Origin: Terriglobia bacterium
Lineage (GTDB): Bacteria > Acidobacteriota > Vicinamibacteria > Vicinamibacterales > CAVVIG01
DNA length: 64,000 nt
Assembly: GCA_020073005.1 (NCBI GenBank)
Contig: JAIQFX010000004.1
Location: 49,554 to 113,553 of the forward strand
Reading direction: 5' to 3'
The notes under the pieces were generated by a model. The model had not been told where the DNA came from. It searched no databases and was given only the letters and a program-made list of their open reading frames with translations. Numbering within the stretch: position 1 is the stretch's first letter; each line of letters starts with the position of its first letter. The position numbers and the translations under genes were made by a program. Below, piece by piece: positions 11,845 through 22,100 of the stretch.

Positions 11845-12537
11845 ATGTCTGACAACGTACAGCTTGGGCCGGACTGCGTGATCGATCCCGGCGTCCTGCT
11901 CGGCTATCCGCCGGGCCGGCCGGGAACGTTCGGGCCGGCGCGCCTCGGCCGCGCCGCGCGCGTCCGCGCGGGCACGATCATCTACGCCGGCGTCGACATC
12001 GGCGAGGATTTCGAGACGGGCCACCACGCGATCGTCCGTGAAGAGAACACAATCGGCAGCCACTGCACGCTGTGGAACAACTCGACGATCGACTACGGCT
12101 GCGTGATCGGCGATCGCGTGCGAATCCACTGCAACATCTATATCGCGCAGTACACGACCATCGAAGACGACGTCTTTCTCGCGCCCGGCGTCTCGATTGC
12201 GAACGACCCGCATCCGATCTGCACCAAGTGCATGCAGGGACCGACGATCAAGCGCGGCGCGCGCATCGGCGTCAACGCGACGCTGCTTCCCCTGATCACG
12301 ATCGGCGAGAACGCGCTCGTCGGCGCCGGCAGCGTCGTGACGAAGGACGTGCCGCCCGGCATGGTCGTCGCCGGAAGCCCGGCGCGCATTCTCGGTCCCG
12401 TCGGCAAGGTCGAGTGCCCGTTCGGCATCGTCATTCCGTACGACGAGCACGGCCTCGACGTGCGGCGCCGGCCCGAGTGGACGACCGTCGCTCCCCTCCC
12501 GCGGCCCGTCACCCTTCCGCCGAAGACGCGGCGGTAG
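11845..12537 (+). CDS. Left-handed beta-helix (hexapeptide repeat) acyltransferase
   Basis: A protein of 230 residues made largely of hexapeptide repeats (IDPGVLLG, VRAGTIIY, IEDDVFLAPGV, ARIGVNATLL, IGENALVGAGSVV), ending with the usual VVAGSPARIL turn. Enzymes of this LbH family O- or N-acylate sugars as trimers. The block IYIAQYTTIEDDVFLAPGV followed by NDPHP is typical of WlbB/WbpD-like and FdtC-like sugar N-acetyltransferases. Its position between an oxidoreductase and a DegT aminotransferase supports N-acylation of the amino group made by the latter. A Cys-containing loop (ICTKCMQGP) interrupts the helix. It starts 13 bases after the previous stop. Confidence 0.88.
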   Translation: MSDNVQLGPDCVIDPGVLLGYPPGRPGTFGPARLGRAARVRAGTIIYAGVDIGEDFETGHHAIVREENTIGSHCTLWNNSTIDYGCVIGDRVRIHCNIYIAQYTTIEDDVFLAPGVSIANDPHPICTKCMQGPTIKRGARIGVNATLLPLITIGENALVGAGSVVTKDVPPGMVVAGSPARILGPVGKVECPFGIVIPYDEHGLDVRRRPEWTTVAPLPRPVTLPPKTRR

Positions 12538-12540
12538 CGG

Positions 12541-13257
12541 ATGCGCGTTCTGGCCGCCACGTTCGCCTACAACGAAGGCGACAAGATCCGCCGCACGCTG
12601 GCGCGCCATCCGAGCCCGCGCGCGTACGACCTGCTCGTCTTCGACGATGGGTCGACGGATCATGCGCTGGACGGTATCGAGACGAGCGTGCCTGGCGTGA
12701 TCGTCCTGCGGAACGAGACCAACCGCGGCATCGGCTCCGCGATGAAGGCGGTCTTTCAATACGCGATCGACAAGCGGTACGACGTCCTCGTCATCCAGGC
12801 GGGCAACGACAAGGACGATCCGCTCGAGGTTCCGAGACTGCTCGCGCCGATCGCGGAAGGCCGGGCTGATTTCGTGCAGGGCTCGCGGTACCTGAGCGGC
12901 GGCGGCTTCGGCAACATGCCGGCGTACCGGATGTTCGCAACGCGCGTCGTCCATCCGCTGGTCGTGTCGCTCGCGGCGCGCAAGCGCGTGACCGAGAGCA
13001 CGAACGGCTTCCGCGCGTTCAAGGTCGAGATCCTCCGCGACCCGCGGATCGACTGGCGCCAGCCGTGGCTGGACCGCTACGAGCTCGAGCCGTACCTGCT
13101 CTTGAAAGCGATCAGGCTCGGGTACCGGCACTGCGAAGTCCCGGTCACCAAGATCTATCCGAAGCACGAACTGGGCTACACGAAGATGCGTCCGTTCGTC
13201 GACTGGTGGAGCATTCTCAAACCTGTCATCTATCTCGGGCTCGGTCTGAGAAAATAG
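12541..13257 (+). CDS. Family 2 glycosyltransferase (dolichyl-phosphate-mannose synthase-like)
   Basis: A GT-A fold transferase of 238 residues. The nucleotide-sugar binding region shows AYNEGDKI near the N terminus and FDDGSTD (D35, D36, D40). A further GSRYLSGGGF motif resembles the DPM1/polyprenyl-phosphate transferase group. There are no C-terminal membrane helices, so it is probably cytoplasmic or peripheral and transfers a sugar to a lipid phosphate or growing glycan. The gene starts 3 bases after the acyltransferase stop and ends 5 bases before the DegT start, so it is surely part of that operon and probably uses the sugar made by its neighbours. Confidence 0.88.
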   Translation: MRVLAATFAYNEGDKIRRTLARHPSPRAYDLLVFDDGSTDHALDGIETSVPGVIVLRNETNRGIGSAMKAVFQYAIDKRYDVLVIQAGNDKDDPLEVPRLLAPIAEGRADFVQGSRYLSGGGFGNMPAYRMFATRVVHPLVVSLAARKRVTESTNGFRAFKVEILRDPRIDWRQPWLDRYELEPYLLLKAIRLGYRHCEVPVTKIYPKHELGYTKMRPFVDWWSILKPVIYLGLGLRK

Positions 13258-13262
13258 AGGGA

Positions 13263-14372
13263 ATGGCCACTCTCACGAAAGTTCCGTTCGTCGATCTCAA
13301 GGCGCAACGCGACTCAATCAAGGCCGAGGTCGACGCGGCGGTCCTGAAAGTCTTCGACAAAGGCGACTTCATCCTCGGCGCGGCCGTCGAGAAGTTCGAG
13401 GCCGACTACGCCGCGTACATCGGCGCGAGGCACGCCATCGGCGTCGGCACCGGACTCGCCGCCATCGAGATCGCGCTGCGCGCGTACGGCGTCGGGCCCG
13501 GCGACGAAGTGATCACGGCCGCGAACACGTTCATCGCCACCGTGCTCGCGATCACCGCCGTCGGCGCGACGCCGGTCTTCGTCGACATGGACCGCGAGCG
13601 CTACACGATCGATCCGGCCGCGATCCCGGCCGCGATCACGTCGAAGACGCGCGCGATCGTGCCGGTGCATCTCTACGGCCAGTCCGTCGATCTCGACGGC
13701 GTCCTCGCGTCCGCCCGCCGCCACAACCTCCTCGTCATCGAGGACGCCGCGCAGGCCCACGGCGCGAAGTACAAAGGCGCGCGCGTCGGCACGTTCGGAC
13801 ACGCCGCGGCGTACAGCTTCTATCCCGCGAAGAATCTCGGCGCGTACGGCGACGGCGGGATGATCACGACCAACGACGATCAGGCCGCCGCGAAGATGCG
13901 GCTCCTCGGCAACTACGGCCAGCGCGTGAAGTACTACCACTCGATCGCCGGCACCAACTCGCGGCTGGACACCGCGCAGGCGGCCGTCCTCGGCGTGAAG
14001 CTGCCGCATCTGGACGGCTGGAACGCCGCGCGCCGCCGTCACGCCGCCGGGTACACCGCGCGGCTGACGAACATCGTCCACGCACCGATCCCCGCGGCCG
14101 ACGCGGAGCACGTCTTTCATCTCTACGTGATCGAAACCGATCGCCGCGACGCCATGCGCGACGCGCTGAAGGCGCGCGGCGTCGACACCGGCATCCACTA
14201 TCCGGTGCCGGCGCACCTGCAGGAATGCGTCGCGTATCTCGGCTGCACGCCCGGCCAGTTCCCCGTCACCGAAGCCGCGGCCGGCCGGATTCTGTCGCTG
14301 CCGATGTATGCAGAGCTGAGCGACGCGCAGATCGACCATGTGTGCGACGCCGTCGCGGATGCGCTAAAGTGA
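13263..14372 (+). CDS. DegT/DnrJ/EryC1/StrS family PLP-dependent sugar aminotransferase
   Basis: About 369 residues. The PLP-binding lysine is K190 in FYPAKNLGAYGDGG. EDAAQAHGA supplies the aspartate that pairs with the pyridine nitrogen, and the GTGLAAIEIALRA region binds the phosphate. These enzymes install an amino group on a keto-sugar nucleotide using glutamate. ATG 13263 is preceded by AGAGGGA, and the stop is followed by an inverted repeat at 14377-14442. It is the last gene of the four-gene sugar operon and most likely acts on the 3-keto product of the Gfo/Idh enzyme. No UDP-GlcNAc dehydrogenase or epimerase lies nearby, so those steps must be encoded elsewhere. Confidence 0.92.
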   Translation: MATLTKVPFVDLKAQRDSIKAEVDAAVLKVFDKGDFILGAAVEKFEADYAAYIGARHAIGVGTGLAAIEIALRAYGVGPGDEVITAANTFIATVLAITAVGATPVFVDMDRERYTIDPAAIPAAITSKTRAIVPVHLYGQSVDLDGVLASARRHNLLVIEDAAQAHGAKYKGARVGTFGHAAAYSFYPAKNLGAYGDGGMITTNDDQAAAKMRLLGNYGQRVKYYHSIAGTNSRLDTAQAAVLGVKLPHLDGWNAARRRHAAGYTARLTNIVHAPIPAADAEHVFHLYVIETDRRDAMRDALKARGVDTGIHYPVPAHLQECVAYLGCTPGQFPVTEAAAGRILSLPMYAELSDAQIDHVCDAVADALK

Positions 14373-14376
14373 CGCG

Positions 14377-14442
14377 GTCCGCCTGAAGGCGGACGCCACG
14401 TACCTGGCCGTGCGCATTCGTGGCGTCCGGCTTCAGGCGGAC
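14377..14442. repeat. REPIN-like inverted repeat, family A (copy 1)
   Basis: Two arms of 24 bases, at 14377-14400 and 14419-14442, are inverted copies of each other with one mismatch. The core is GTCCGCCTGAAGGCGGAC. They enclose an 18-base loop, giving a 66 bp element between the DegT gene and the ADOP permease. The same core recurs at 45207-45271 and as a half copy at 51147-51170. Confidence 0.85.
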
Positions 14443-14449
14443 TACGACT

Positions 14450-16861
14450 ATGGGAAACCTGATCGGCGACTTCCGGTACGCATTCCGGTCGCTGCTGCGC
14501 CAGCCGACGTTCACGGCCGTCGCCGTCCTGACGCTGGTCCTCGGCATCGGCACGAACACCGCGATCTTCAGCGTCATCAAAGCGGTGCTGCTGAATCAGC
14601 TGCCCTATCAGAATCCCGATCGGCTCGTCGTCTTGTGGGAACAGAGTCCGACCGGCACGACCGATCTCGTCGCGCCGCTCACCTACGTCGACTGGAAGCA
14701 CGAATCGAAGGCGCTGCAGTCGATGGCGGCGTACCGCAGCCTGCGCTACGCGTTCGCGGGCGACGGCCAGCCGCTCGACGTGCCGAGCGTCCGCGCGACG
14801 CCGAACGTCTTCTCCGTTCTGCGCGTGAACCCGATGCTCGGCCGCGCGTTTCTTCAGGAAGAGGGAGAGCCCGGCGCGGACCACGTCGCGATTCTCGGCC
14901 AGGCGTTCTGGGAGCGGCACTTCGGCGGATCGCCGAGCGTCATCGGCCGCACGATTCAGCTCGACGCGCAGCCCTACACCGTCGTCGGCGTGATGCCGGC
15001 CGTGTTCGACTTCCCGCCGAGCGGCAACATCGACGTCTGGACGCCGCTCAGTTTCGATCCCAACGATCAGCACGGCCGCTCGCGCAAAGCGCGATCGCTG
15101 AACGTCGTCGGCCGCCTCGCCGACAGCTCGTCGGTGGATCAGGCGCAGCGCGAGATGACGCTCGTCGCCAGCCGGCTCGCGACGACGTATCCCGACAGCA
15201 ACACCGGATGGGGCGCGCGCGTGATCGCGGCGCAGGAGCAACTCGTGACGACGGTCCGTCCCGCGCTCGCGCTGATCTCCGCGGCGGTGGGATTCCTGCT
15301 GCTGATCGTCTGCGCGAACGTCGCGAACCTGATCCTCGCGCGGCTCTCGTCGCGGCAGACCGACATCGCGGTCCGCGCGGCGCTCGGCGCCGGACGCTGG
15401 CAGCTCGTGCGCCAGGTGATGGCGGAGAGCTTCCTGCTCTCGGGCGTCGGCGGCACGCTCGGTTTGTTCGTCGCGTGGGCCGGCGTGCGCTTCGTGCACG
15501 CGCTGCCCGAAGGCAGCCTGCCGCGCATGAACGACGTCAAGCTGGACGGCGGCGTGCTGCTGTTCGCGCTCGGCATTTCCGTGATCGTCGCGCTGATCTT
15601 CGGTCTCGTTCCGGCGCTGCAGGCGTCGCGCGGCGGGATGCGCGACACGATGCGCGCGTTCTCCGGCACCACGAACAGGAGCGCCGGCACGCGGCTGCTC
15701 GGCGCGCTCGTCGTCGTCGAGGTCGCGCTCGCGCTCACATTGTTGGTAGCCGCCGGCCTGATGACGCGGAGCTTCGCGCAGCTGATGCGCGTGTCGCCGG
15801 GCTTCGAGCCGAACAATCTCCTCGCGGTCCAGATCTATCTGCCGACGACGAAGTACAAGAACGCCGTCGAGCGGACGCGCTTCTATATGGATGCGCTGCA
15901 CCGCGTCGGCGCGCTGCCCGGCGTCACGTCGGCCGCCGGCGTGAGCGCGCTGCCGATGTATCCGGTCGGCATCGACTACGCGCTCCCGTTCACCGTCGAC
16001 GGTCAGGCGCCGCCGGTCAACGGCGAGGAGCCGCGCGCGGACATCCGCGTCTCCTCGCCGGGATATTTCGAGACGATGAAGATGGCGCTGCGGAAAGGCC
16101 GCTTCATCAACGATCACGATCTGCCGGGCCTGCCGGGTGTCGTCGTGATCAACGAGACGATGGCGCGGCGGTACTTCGGCGGCGAGGATCCGATCGGCAA
16201 GGTCGTTCGCAATCCGCACGGCAAGGGCGAAGTCGTCGGCGTCGTCGGCGACGTGAAGCATTACGGTCTCGACGGCGGCCCGCGCGCGGAACTCTTCATG
16301 CCCGCGTGGCAGCAGCCGCTGAACGGCATGGCGCTGGTCGTGCGCACGACGTCCGATCCCAAGTCGTTCGTCGAATCGATCCGCCGGGAGATTCTCGCGG
16401 TCGACGCCGAGCAGCCGATCTTCGACGTGAGCACGATGGTCGACGTCGTCTCGCGATCCGTCTTCCTGCCGCGCATCAGCATGGTGCTGCTGGGCGCGTT
16501 CGCCATCTCGGCGCTGCTGCTGGCGGTCGTGGGGATCTACGGCGTCGTGTCGTACTCGGTGACGCAGCGCACGCGCGAGCTCGGCGTGCGGATGGCGCTC
16601 GGCGCGGACGCGGGCGCGACGCTGCGGCTCGTCCTCGGCCGCAGCATGCTGCTCGTCGGCGGCGGCGCCGCGCTCGGCGTCGTGCTGTCGATGGCGGTGA
16701 CGCGCGCGATGGGCGTCATGCTGTACGACGTCAGCCCGTTCGATCCGATCGTCTTCGCCGGAGTCTCGTCGCTGCTCGTCGCGGCGGGACTCGCGGCCAG
16801 CATCATCCCCGCGATGCGCGCGACGCGCGTCGATCCGATCGTCGCCCTCCGCGTGCAGTAG
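14450..16861 (+). CDS. ADOP-type ABC transporter permease (FtsX/MacB-like, duplicated)
   Basis: About 803 residues. The start at ATG 14450 gives MGNLIGDFRYAFRSLLRQP, the usual N-terminal amphipathic stretch of Acidobacterial duplicated orphaned permeases. The layout is one membrane helix, a periplasmic MacB-PCD domain (about 45-240), three helices containing NVANLILAR, a second single helix and periplasmic domain, then three final helices. The central RQTDIAVRAALGAGR and terminal TRELGVRMALGADAG motifs mark the two FtsX halves. No ATPase or membrane-fusion gene is adjacent, as is usual for this family. The substrate is unknown; efflux or mechanotransmission in the envelope is likely. Confidence 0.9.
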   Translation: MGNLIGDFRYAFRSLLRQPTFTAVAVLTLVLGIGTNTAIFSVIKAVLLNQLPYQNPDRLVVLWEQSPTGTTDLVAPLTYVDWKHESKALQSMAAYRSLRYAFAGDGQPLDVPSVRATPNVFSVLRVNPMLGRAFLQEEGEPGADHVAILGQAFWERHFGGSPSVIGRTIQLDAQPYTVVGVMPAVFDFPPSGNIDVWTPLSFDPNDQHGRSRKARSLNVVGRLADSSSVDQAQREMTLVASRLATTYPDSNTGWGARVIAAQEQLVTTVRPALALISAAVGFLLLIVCANVANLILARLSSRQTDIAVRAALGAGRWQLVRQVMAESFLLSGVGGTLGLFVAWAGVRFVHALPEGSLPRMNDVKLDGGVLLFALGISVIVALIFGLVPALQASRGGMRDTMRAFSGTTNRSAGTRLLGALVVVEVALALTLLVAAGLMTRSFAQLMRVSPGFEPNNLLAVQIYLPTTKYKNAVERTRFYMDALHRVGALPGVTSAAGVSALPMYPVGIDYALPFTVDGQAPPVNGEEPRADIRVSSPGYFETMKMALRKGRFINDHDLPGLPGVVVINETMARRYFGGEDPIGKVVRNPHGKGEVVGVVGDVKHYGLDGGPRAELFMPAWQQPLNGMALVVRTTSDPKSFVESIRREILAVDAEQPIFDVSTMVDVVSRSVFLPRISMVLLGAFAISALLLAVVGIYGVVSYSVTQRTRELGVRMALGADAGATLRLVLGRSMLLVGGGAALGVVLSMAVTRAMGVMLYDVSPFDPIVFAGVSSLLVAAGLAASIIPAMRATRVDPIVALRVQ

Positions 16862-16908
16862 ATCGAGGTCGCGCGTCTGACCGGCGGTGACGTCCGATAG
16901 GAGGCGCG

Positions 16909-17127
16909 ATGCCACGTAGCGCGACGACGAAGCGGTCTGTCGTCAAGGCGATGACCTACAGAGTGCTGATCGTGATCCTGGATTTCGCGACCGTATACCT
17001 GTTCACCGGCCAGGTCCGGATTGCCATTGGATTCATGGTGGTCAGCAATCTCTATACAACGGTCGCGTATGTGCTTCACGAGCGGATCTGGGCGCGCGCT
17101 CAGTGGGGCCTGCAGGAAACCGGGTGA
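16909..17127 (+). CDS. DUF2061 small membrane protein
   Basis: A protein of 72 residues with a strong TAGGAGG ribosome site at 16898-16904. It has two hydrophobic segments and the DUF2061 signature: a basic start, KAMTYRVLIVILDF, a central TG, and the C-terminal HERIWARAQWG. Members are found next to sulfur-assimilation or photosynthesis genes in some bacteria, but the family has no established function. It lies 47 bases after the permease and 18 bases before the NHL gene, so co-transcription with either is possible. Confidence 0.85.
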   Translation: MPRSATTKRSVVKAMTYRVLIVILDFATVYLFTGQVRIAIGFMVVSNLYTTVAYVLHERIWARAQWGLQETG

Positions 17128-17145
17128 ACAGAGGCGTAACGGGAA

Positions 17146-18204
17146 ATGCATCGACGTCAAGTACTCCAGGCATTGTTGATGGCGATGGCGCCATCGCCCC
17201 TGATGGCGGCGAAGTCCTCGGTCTCGACGCTGCTCGGTGACGGTCAGCCGGGCTATTCCGATCAACACGTCGACAATCCGTACGGTCTCCTCATCGGACC
17301 GGACCGCGCGCTGTACTTCTGCGATCTCGACAATCAGCGCATACGTCGATTCGATGTCAAGACGCGCACGACGAGGACGATCGCGGGCAACGGCGAGAAG
17401 GCGTACGCCGGCGACGGCGGACCGGCGACCGCCGGGTCGCTGAACATGCCGCACGAGATTCAGTTCGACGCGCGCGGCAACCTTTATATAGCCGAGCGCG
17501 ACAATCACGTGATTCGAGAAGTCGACGCGAAGACCGGCGTCATCTCGACGCTGGCCGGTACCGGCGTGGCCGGGTTCTCCGGCGACGGCGGGCCCGCGTC
17601 GCGCGCGCAGTTGCGCCAGCCGCACAGCATCGCGATCGATTCGCGGGGCCGGCTGCTCATCTGCGACATCGGCAATCACCGCATCCGGCAGGTCGATCTC
17701 GCGACCGGCACGATCGACGCCTTCGCCGGCACCGGCGAGAGGCACGCGACACCCGATGGCGCGCCGCTCAAGGGCACGCCGCTGAACGGACCGCGGACGA
17801 TCACCTTCGACGGCGACGGCAATCTGTATCTCGCGCTGCGCGAAGGCAACGCGATCTACCGCATCGACCGAAAGGCAGCAACGCTTCATCACGTGGCGGG
17901 CACCGGCGAGCAGGGTTACTCGGGCGACGGCGGACCGGCGAAGCGCGCGACGCTCGGCGGACCGAAAGGCCTTGCCTTCGCGCGCGGACGGCTGTTCGTC
18001 GCCGACACGGAAAACCACGTCGTGCGCGCCATCGACGCAAAGAGCGGCGTCATCACGACGGTGCTCGGCACCGGTCAGCGCGGCGACGGACCGGAGCCGG
18101 ATCCGCTGCGCTGCAGGCTGTCGCGCCCGCATGGCCTCTTCGCGGACGGCAACATTCTTTATGTCGGTGACAGCGAGGCCCACCGCATTCGCGTGCTTCG
18201 ATAA
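17146..18204 (+). CDS. Secreted NHL-repeat six-bladed beta-propeller protein
   Basis: A protein of 352 residues with a signal-like N terminus (MHRRQVLQALLMAMAPSPLMA). The rest consists of NHL repeats with recurrent blocks such as GNLYIAERDNHVIREVD, LLICDIGNHRIRQVD and LFVADTENHVVRAID, alternating with GDGGPA loops. Such propellers are binding scaffolds or lactonase-like enzymes; no catalytic residue set is evident. It is the last gene before a spacer of 132 bases. Confidence 0.88.
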   Translation: MHRRQVLQALLMAMAPSPLMAAKSSVSTLLGDGQPGYSDQHVDNPYGLLIGPDRALYFCDLDNQRIRRFDVKTRTTRTIAGNGEKAYAGDGGPATAGSLNMPHEIQFDARGNLYIAERDNHVIREVDAKTGVISTLAGTGVAGFSGDGGPASRAQLRQPHSIAIDSRGRLLICDIGNHRIRQVDLATGTIDAFAGTGERHATPDGAPLKGTPLNGPRTITFDGDGNLYLALREGNAIYRIDRKAATLHHVAGTGEQGYSGDGGPAKRATLGGPKGLAFARGRLFVADTENHVVRAIDAKSGVITTVLGTGQRGDGPEPDPLRCRLSRPHGLFADGNILYVGDSEAHRIRVLR

Positions 18205-18226
18205 GACTCCAGCGACACCACGCCCG

Positions 18227-18241
18227 CTCCGAAAATCGGAG
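18227..18241. terminator. Short palindrome after the NHL gene
   Basis: CTCCGA-AAA-TCGGAG forms a 6 bp stem with a 3-base loop 22 bases after the NHL stop codon. There is no following T-run, so it may be a weak terminator or an operator for the downstream dsbA-like gene. Confidence 0.3.
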
Positions 18242-18336
18242 TGTCTCAGTCGGGACACAACCGAGATCGCGCTTGTCGGCGCCATGTGCTTCCGATAGAG
18301 TCGCGGTCCGAACCCCCAGTCGCAAGGAACGCCACC

Positions 18337-19167
18337 ATGAAGCGTCATTGGATCTCTTTCGCGGGGTCGCTCGCACTCGCCTGTGTGTGCGCCTCCGTCA
18401 CGACGTCCGCCCAATCGCCCGCTGACATCGAAGCCTTGCGCGCCGAAATGGCCGCGCTGCGCGCCGCGCAGGAATCGATGGCGAAGGACCTCGAGGCGGT
18501 CAAGCAACTGCTGCAGCAGGCGATGGGCCCGCGTCCCGCGCCAGCGGGCGCGGCCGCTGCGCCCGGCATGCCGTCGGCCGGCGTCTCGGCGCTGAGAGTC
18601 GCGGGACGGCCGATGAAGGGATCGCCGCGCGCCCGCCTCACGTTCATCGAGTACTCCGATTACGAATGCCCGTTCTGCGCGCAGTACTTCGCGCAGGTCT
18701 ATCCGCAGATCAATCGCGACTACGTGCAGACGAACAAAATTCGCTACGTCTTCAAGAACTATCCGATCGAGCAGATCCACTCGCGCGCGTTCCGCGCGCA
18801 CGTCGCGGCCGCCTGCGCCGGCGATCAGAGCCGCTTCTGGGAGATGCACGACAAGCTGTTCGCCGATCAGAAAGGGCTGAGCAACGACCGCTACGTCGAG
18901 CACGCGCGCGAGCTCGGCCTCGACGCCGCGAAGTTCCGCACGTGCCTGGACAGCGCGGCGCACGAACCGATGATTCGCGAAGACATCGACGAAGCGGTCC
19001 GCGGCGGCGTCCGCGGCACGCCCGTGTTCGTGCTCGCCATCGCCGATCCCAAGGCGGACACCGTCACGCCCTCGCGCGTCATCGTCGGCGCGCAGCCGTA
19101 CGAGGCGTTCAAGGAAGCCATCGACAGCCTGCTCGCGCAGGCGAATGCTCAACCGCCGGTTCGCTAG
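18337..19167 (+). CDS. DsbA-family thiol:disulfide oxidoreductase, exported
   Basis: About 276 residues. ATG 18337 gives a clear signal peptide (MKRHWISFAGSLALACVCAS) followed by a short coiled-coil-like stretch (about 30-60) with ALRAEMAALRAAQ. The thioredoxin fold contains the active site C111-P-F-C114 in YSDYECPFCAQYF and the cis-Pro loop in GVRGTPVFVL. This is the DSBA-like thioredoxin_4 group that oxidises or isomerises disulfides outside the cytoplasm. The stop overlaps the AGGAGGA ribosome site of the next gene, which begins 12 bases later and encodes a very Cys-rich exported protein, a likely client. Confidence 0.9.
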   Translation: MKRHWISFAGSLALACVCASVTTSAQSPADIEALRAEMAALRAAQESMAKDLEAVKQLLQQAMGPRPAPAGAAAAPGMPSAGVSALRVAGRPMKGSPRARLTFIEYSDYECPFCAQYFAQVYPQINRDYVQTNKIRYVFKNYPIEQIHSRAFRAHVAAACAGDQSRFWEMHDKLFADQKGLSNDRYVEHARELGLDAAKFRTCLDSAAHEPMIREDIDEAVRGGVRGTPVFVLAIADPKADTVTPSRVIVGAQPYEAFKEAIDSLLAQANAQPPVR

Positions 19168-19179
19168 GAGGACACGGTC

Positions 19180-22100
19180 ATGCTGAAGAAGATCCTGCTG
19201 TCCTTCGGGTTCATTGTCGCCCTGCACGTCCTCGCGCCGTCGAGCGCGGCCGCCTCGTGCGGCGGCCCCGGCGAAGTGCCCTGCTACCACTGGGACTGGT
19301 GCGCCTACACGACGCCGTCGATCTTCGGTGATGTGTGCTGGGGCGGCCTCGTGCCGGACACCGTGTGCGGCGGCTGCGACTGCGATCGCCTGAATACCTG
19401 GGGACTCGTGTGCGTGCCGTGCGGCAGCGCGGGCGCGCCGACGTGCCAGTTCGGTCCGGTCTGCGACACGGACCAACGATACACACCCTTCGGCTTATGT
19501 TACCCATGCGGCCAGTCAGGGCAGGCCGCATGCGTCAGCGGCCCCGCGTGTGACGTCGGCAATCGCGAGATCTTCGGCTTCTGCTCGTACTCCGGCTTCT
19601 CGAACGAGCCGACGACCAACGTCGCGACGATGCCGACGCTCACGCAGCCGGCGACGGGTCCGGTCCGCGGCATCGCGGATCTGCACACGCATCAGTTCTC
19701 GAATCTCGGTTTCGGCGGCGTCGTCTTCTGGGGCGCGCCGTATGACGCGCGCGGCATCAACTCCGCGCTCGCGTGGTGCGACTACACCTGGGACTTCAGC
19801 ACCAAGTGGGCGTTCGACGGCGTGGACGGACCGATCGCGCCGACGCTGGGCTACGAAGTCCACGGACCCAAGGCGCTGCAGGCCTTGAGCAATCCGGTCA
19901 GCAATGGAATACCCGAAGGCCAGACCGACGTCGGCGGCACGGGACCGTTCGACGGCTGGCCGACGTGGGACACCTACACGCACCAGCAGATGTATTACAA
20001 GTGGGTCGAGCGCGCGTTCCAGGGCGGCATTCGACTCATGGTGCTCCATATGGTGTCGAACGAGGCGCTGTGCTCGAGCGGCAAGATCCGCTCCGATTTC
20101 ACGTGCAACGACATGGACGCCGTCGATCGCGAGATCCAGGCGACGAAGGATCTCGAGGCCGCGATCGATCGCATGGACGACGGCCTGCGCAACGGCAGCG
20201 GCTGGTACAAGATCGTGTACTCGCCGAGCCAGGCGCGCGACGCGATCCGCAGCGGCAAGATGGCGGTCGTGCTCGGCATCGAGGTCGACTCGCTATTCAG
20301 CTGCAAGCCGGACTCGGACTGCTCGCGCGACTACCTGCACCAGCAGGTGCAGAAGTACTACAACCTCGGCATCCGCCACGTCTTCCCGATCCATCAGTTC
20401 GACAACGCCTTCGGCGGCGCGGCCATCTTCCGCGACGAGCTGAACGCCGGCAACGCCGTCGTCACGGGCAGCCACTTCCAGGTGCGCGATTGCTCGGCCC
20501 AGGGCTACAACTACAACGTCAACGCGTCGGGCCTCGTCGATTTCCTCACGTGGATGCTTCACGGACGGCCGTTCCCCGATCAGAGTTACTACGATCAGTT
20601 CGCCGCGGACTGCAACGCGCGCGGCCTCACCGACACCGGCCGCGATCTGATCAACGAGCTGATGGATCAGAAGATCATCATCGACACCGATCACATGTCG
20701 CGGCTGATGGTGGACGACGTGCTGCAGATGGCGCGGACGACGACGACCGACCGGCCCAACAAGTATCCGCTGGTCTCGAGCCACACGTCGTACATGAGCC
20801 AGAACACCGGCAAGAGCGAATTCTCCGTGACCGACGCCGAGCTCGACATCTTCAAGGAAATCGGCGGCATGGTCACCGCGACCAATCCGAAGGGCGACTG
20901 CAGCACGTCGGCGCAGTTCCGGAACAACTACACGTTCGCCGTCGGCAAGATGAAGAAGTCGGACGACGATGCGTTTCCAGGCGTCGGGTTCTCGACGGAC
21001 ATGAACGGCTTCGGCGGCTCCACGTCGCCTCGCTTCGGCCAGGCCGCGTGCCCCGGCACGCCGGGCACGCAGCTGACGTATCCGTTCAACGGCGTCATGG
21101 GCGGCACATTCAATCGCCAGGTGACCGGTGATCGCACGTTCGACTTCAACAACGACGGTCTCGCACAGTACGGCCTGCTCCCGGACTTCTTCGCCGACGT
21201 GAAGCGCACGGGCACGACCGACGCGGAGCTCGATCCGCTGCTGAACTCCGCCGAAACCTACATCCGCCTCTGGGAATCGGTCGACAACAGCGACAAGCTG
21301 CCGCCGCCGGGCATCACGGCCAACGTGACGGGCACGAAGGGCTCGAACGGCTGGTACACGTCGGACGTTACCGTCACGTGGGACGTCGAGACGGCGCCCG
21401 ACGTCACCGCCGTCGCCTCGCACTGCGATGCGACGACGATCACGACCGACACGAAGGGCACGACGCTGACGTGCACGGCGTCGAACCAGGGCACCGGCGA
21501 AAGCTCGTCGGCGTCGGTGACGATCAAGCGCGACGCGACGCCGCCCGCGTGGACCGCGACGCGCACGACGCCCGCGAACGCGAACGGCTGGACGAACGGC
21601 AACGTCACCGTGGTGTTCACCGCGCAGGACGGCATCTCCGGCATCGGCGGAGGCGCGAGCTTCACCGCGCAGTTCACCAAAGAGGGCGCGAACCAGTCGG
21701 CCGACTACACGTTCTTCGATCAGGCCGGCAACCGCGCGGTCGCGCACTTCGGCGGCGTCAACATCGACAAGACGCGGCCGCGCATCCTCTTCCGGTTCGC
21801 CAATCTGCCCGAGAACGCGACGCCCGCACAGATCCAGGCGGAACAGGCGAAGTGGCACAACGGTCCCGTGACACTCATCGTGGACGCGCGCGACGATCTG
21901 TCCGGCATCGCGTCGGTCTCTCCGGCGCAACTGGTGTTCGCCACCGAGGGCACCAACCTCATCGGCCTCGCGACGGCGACCGACCTCGCCGGCAACTCCG
22001 TGACCGACGATTCCGATCCCGTGAAGATCGATCTCACGCCGCCGGCGATGCAGCTCGTCAGCCGGTCTCCCGCCGCGAATGCCTTCGGCTGGAACAACGG

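Noticed and set aside
10824..14372. Complete UDP-ManNAc3NAcA pathway
   Set aside because: Only the three middle steps and one transferase are present; calling the full pathway would go beyond the sequence.
16537..19476. Antisense frame of about 979 residues across several genes
   Set aside because: It runs opposite the permease, DUF2061, NHL and DsbA-like genes, all of which have recognisable domains and ribosome sites.
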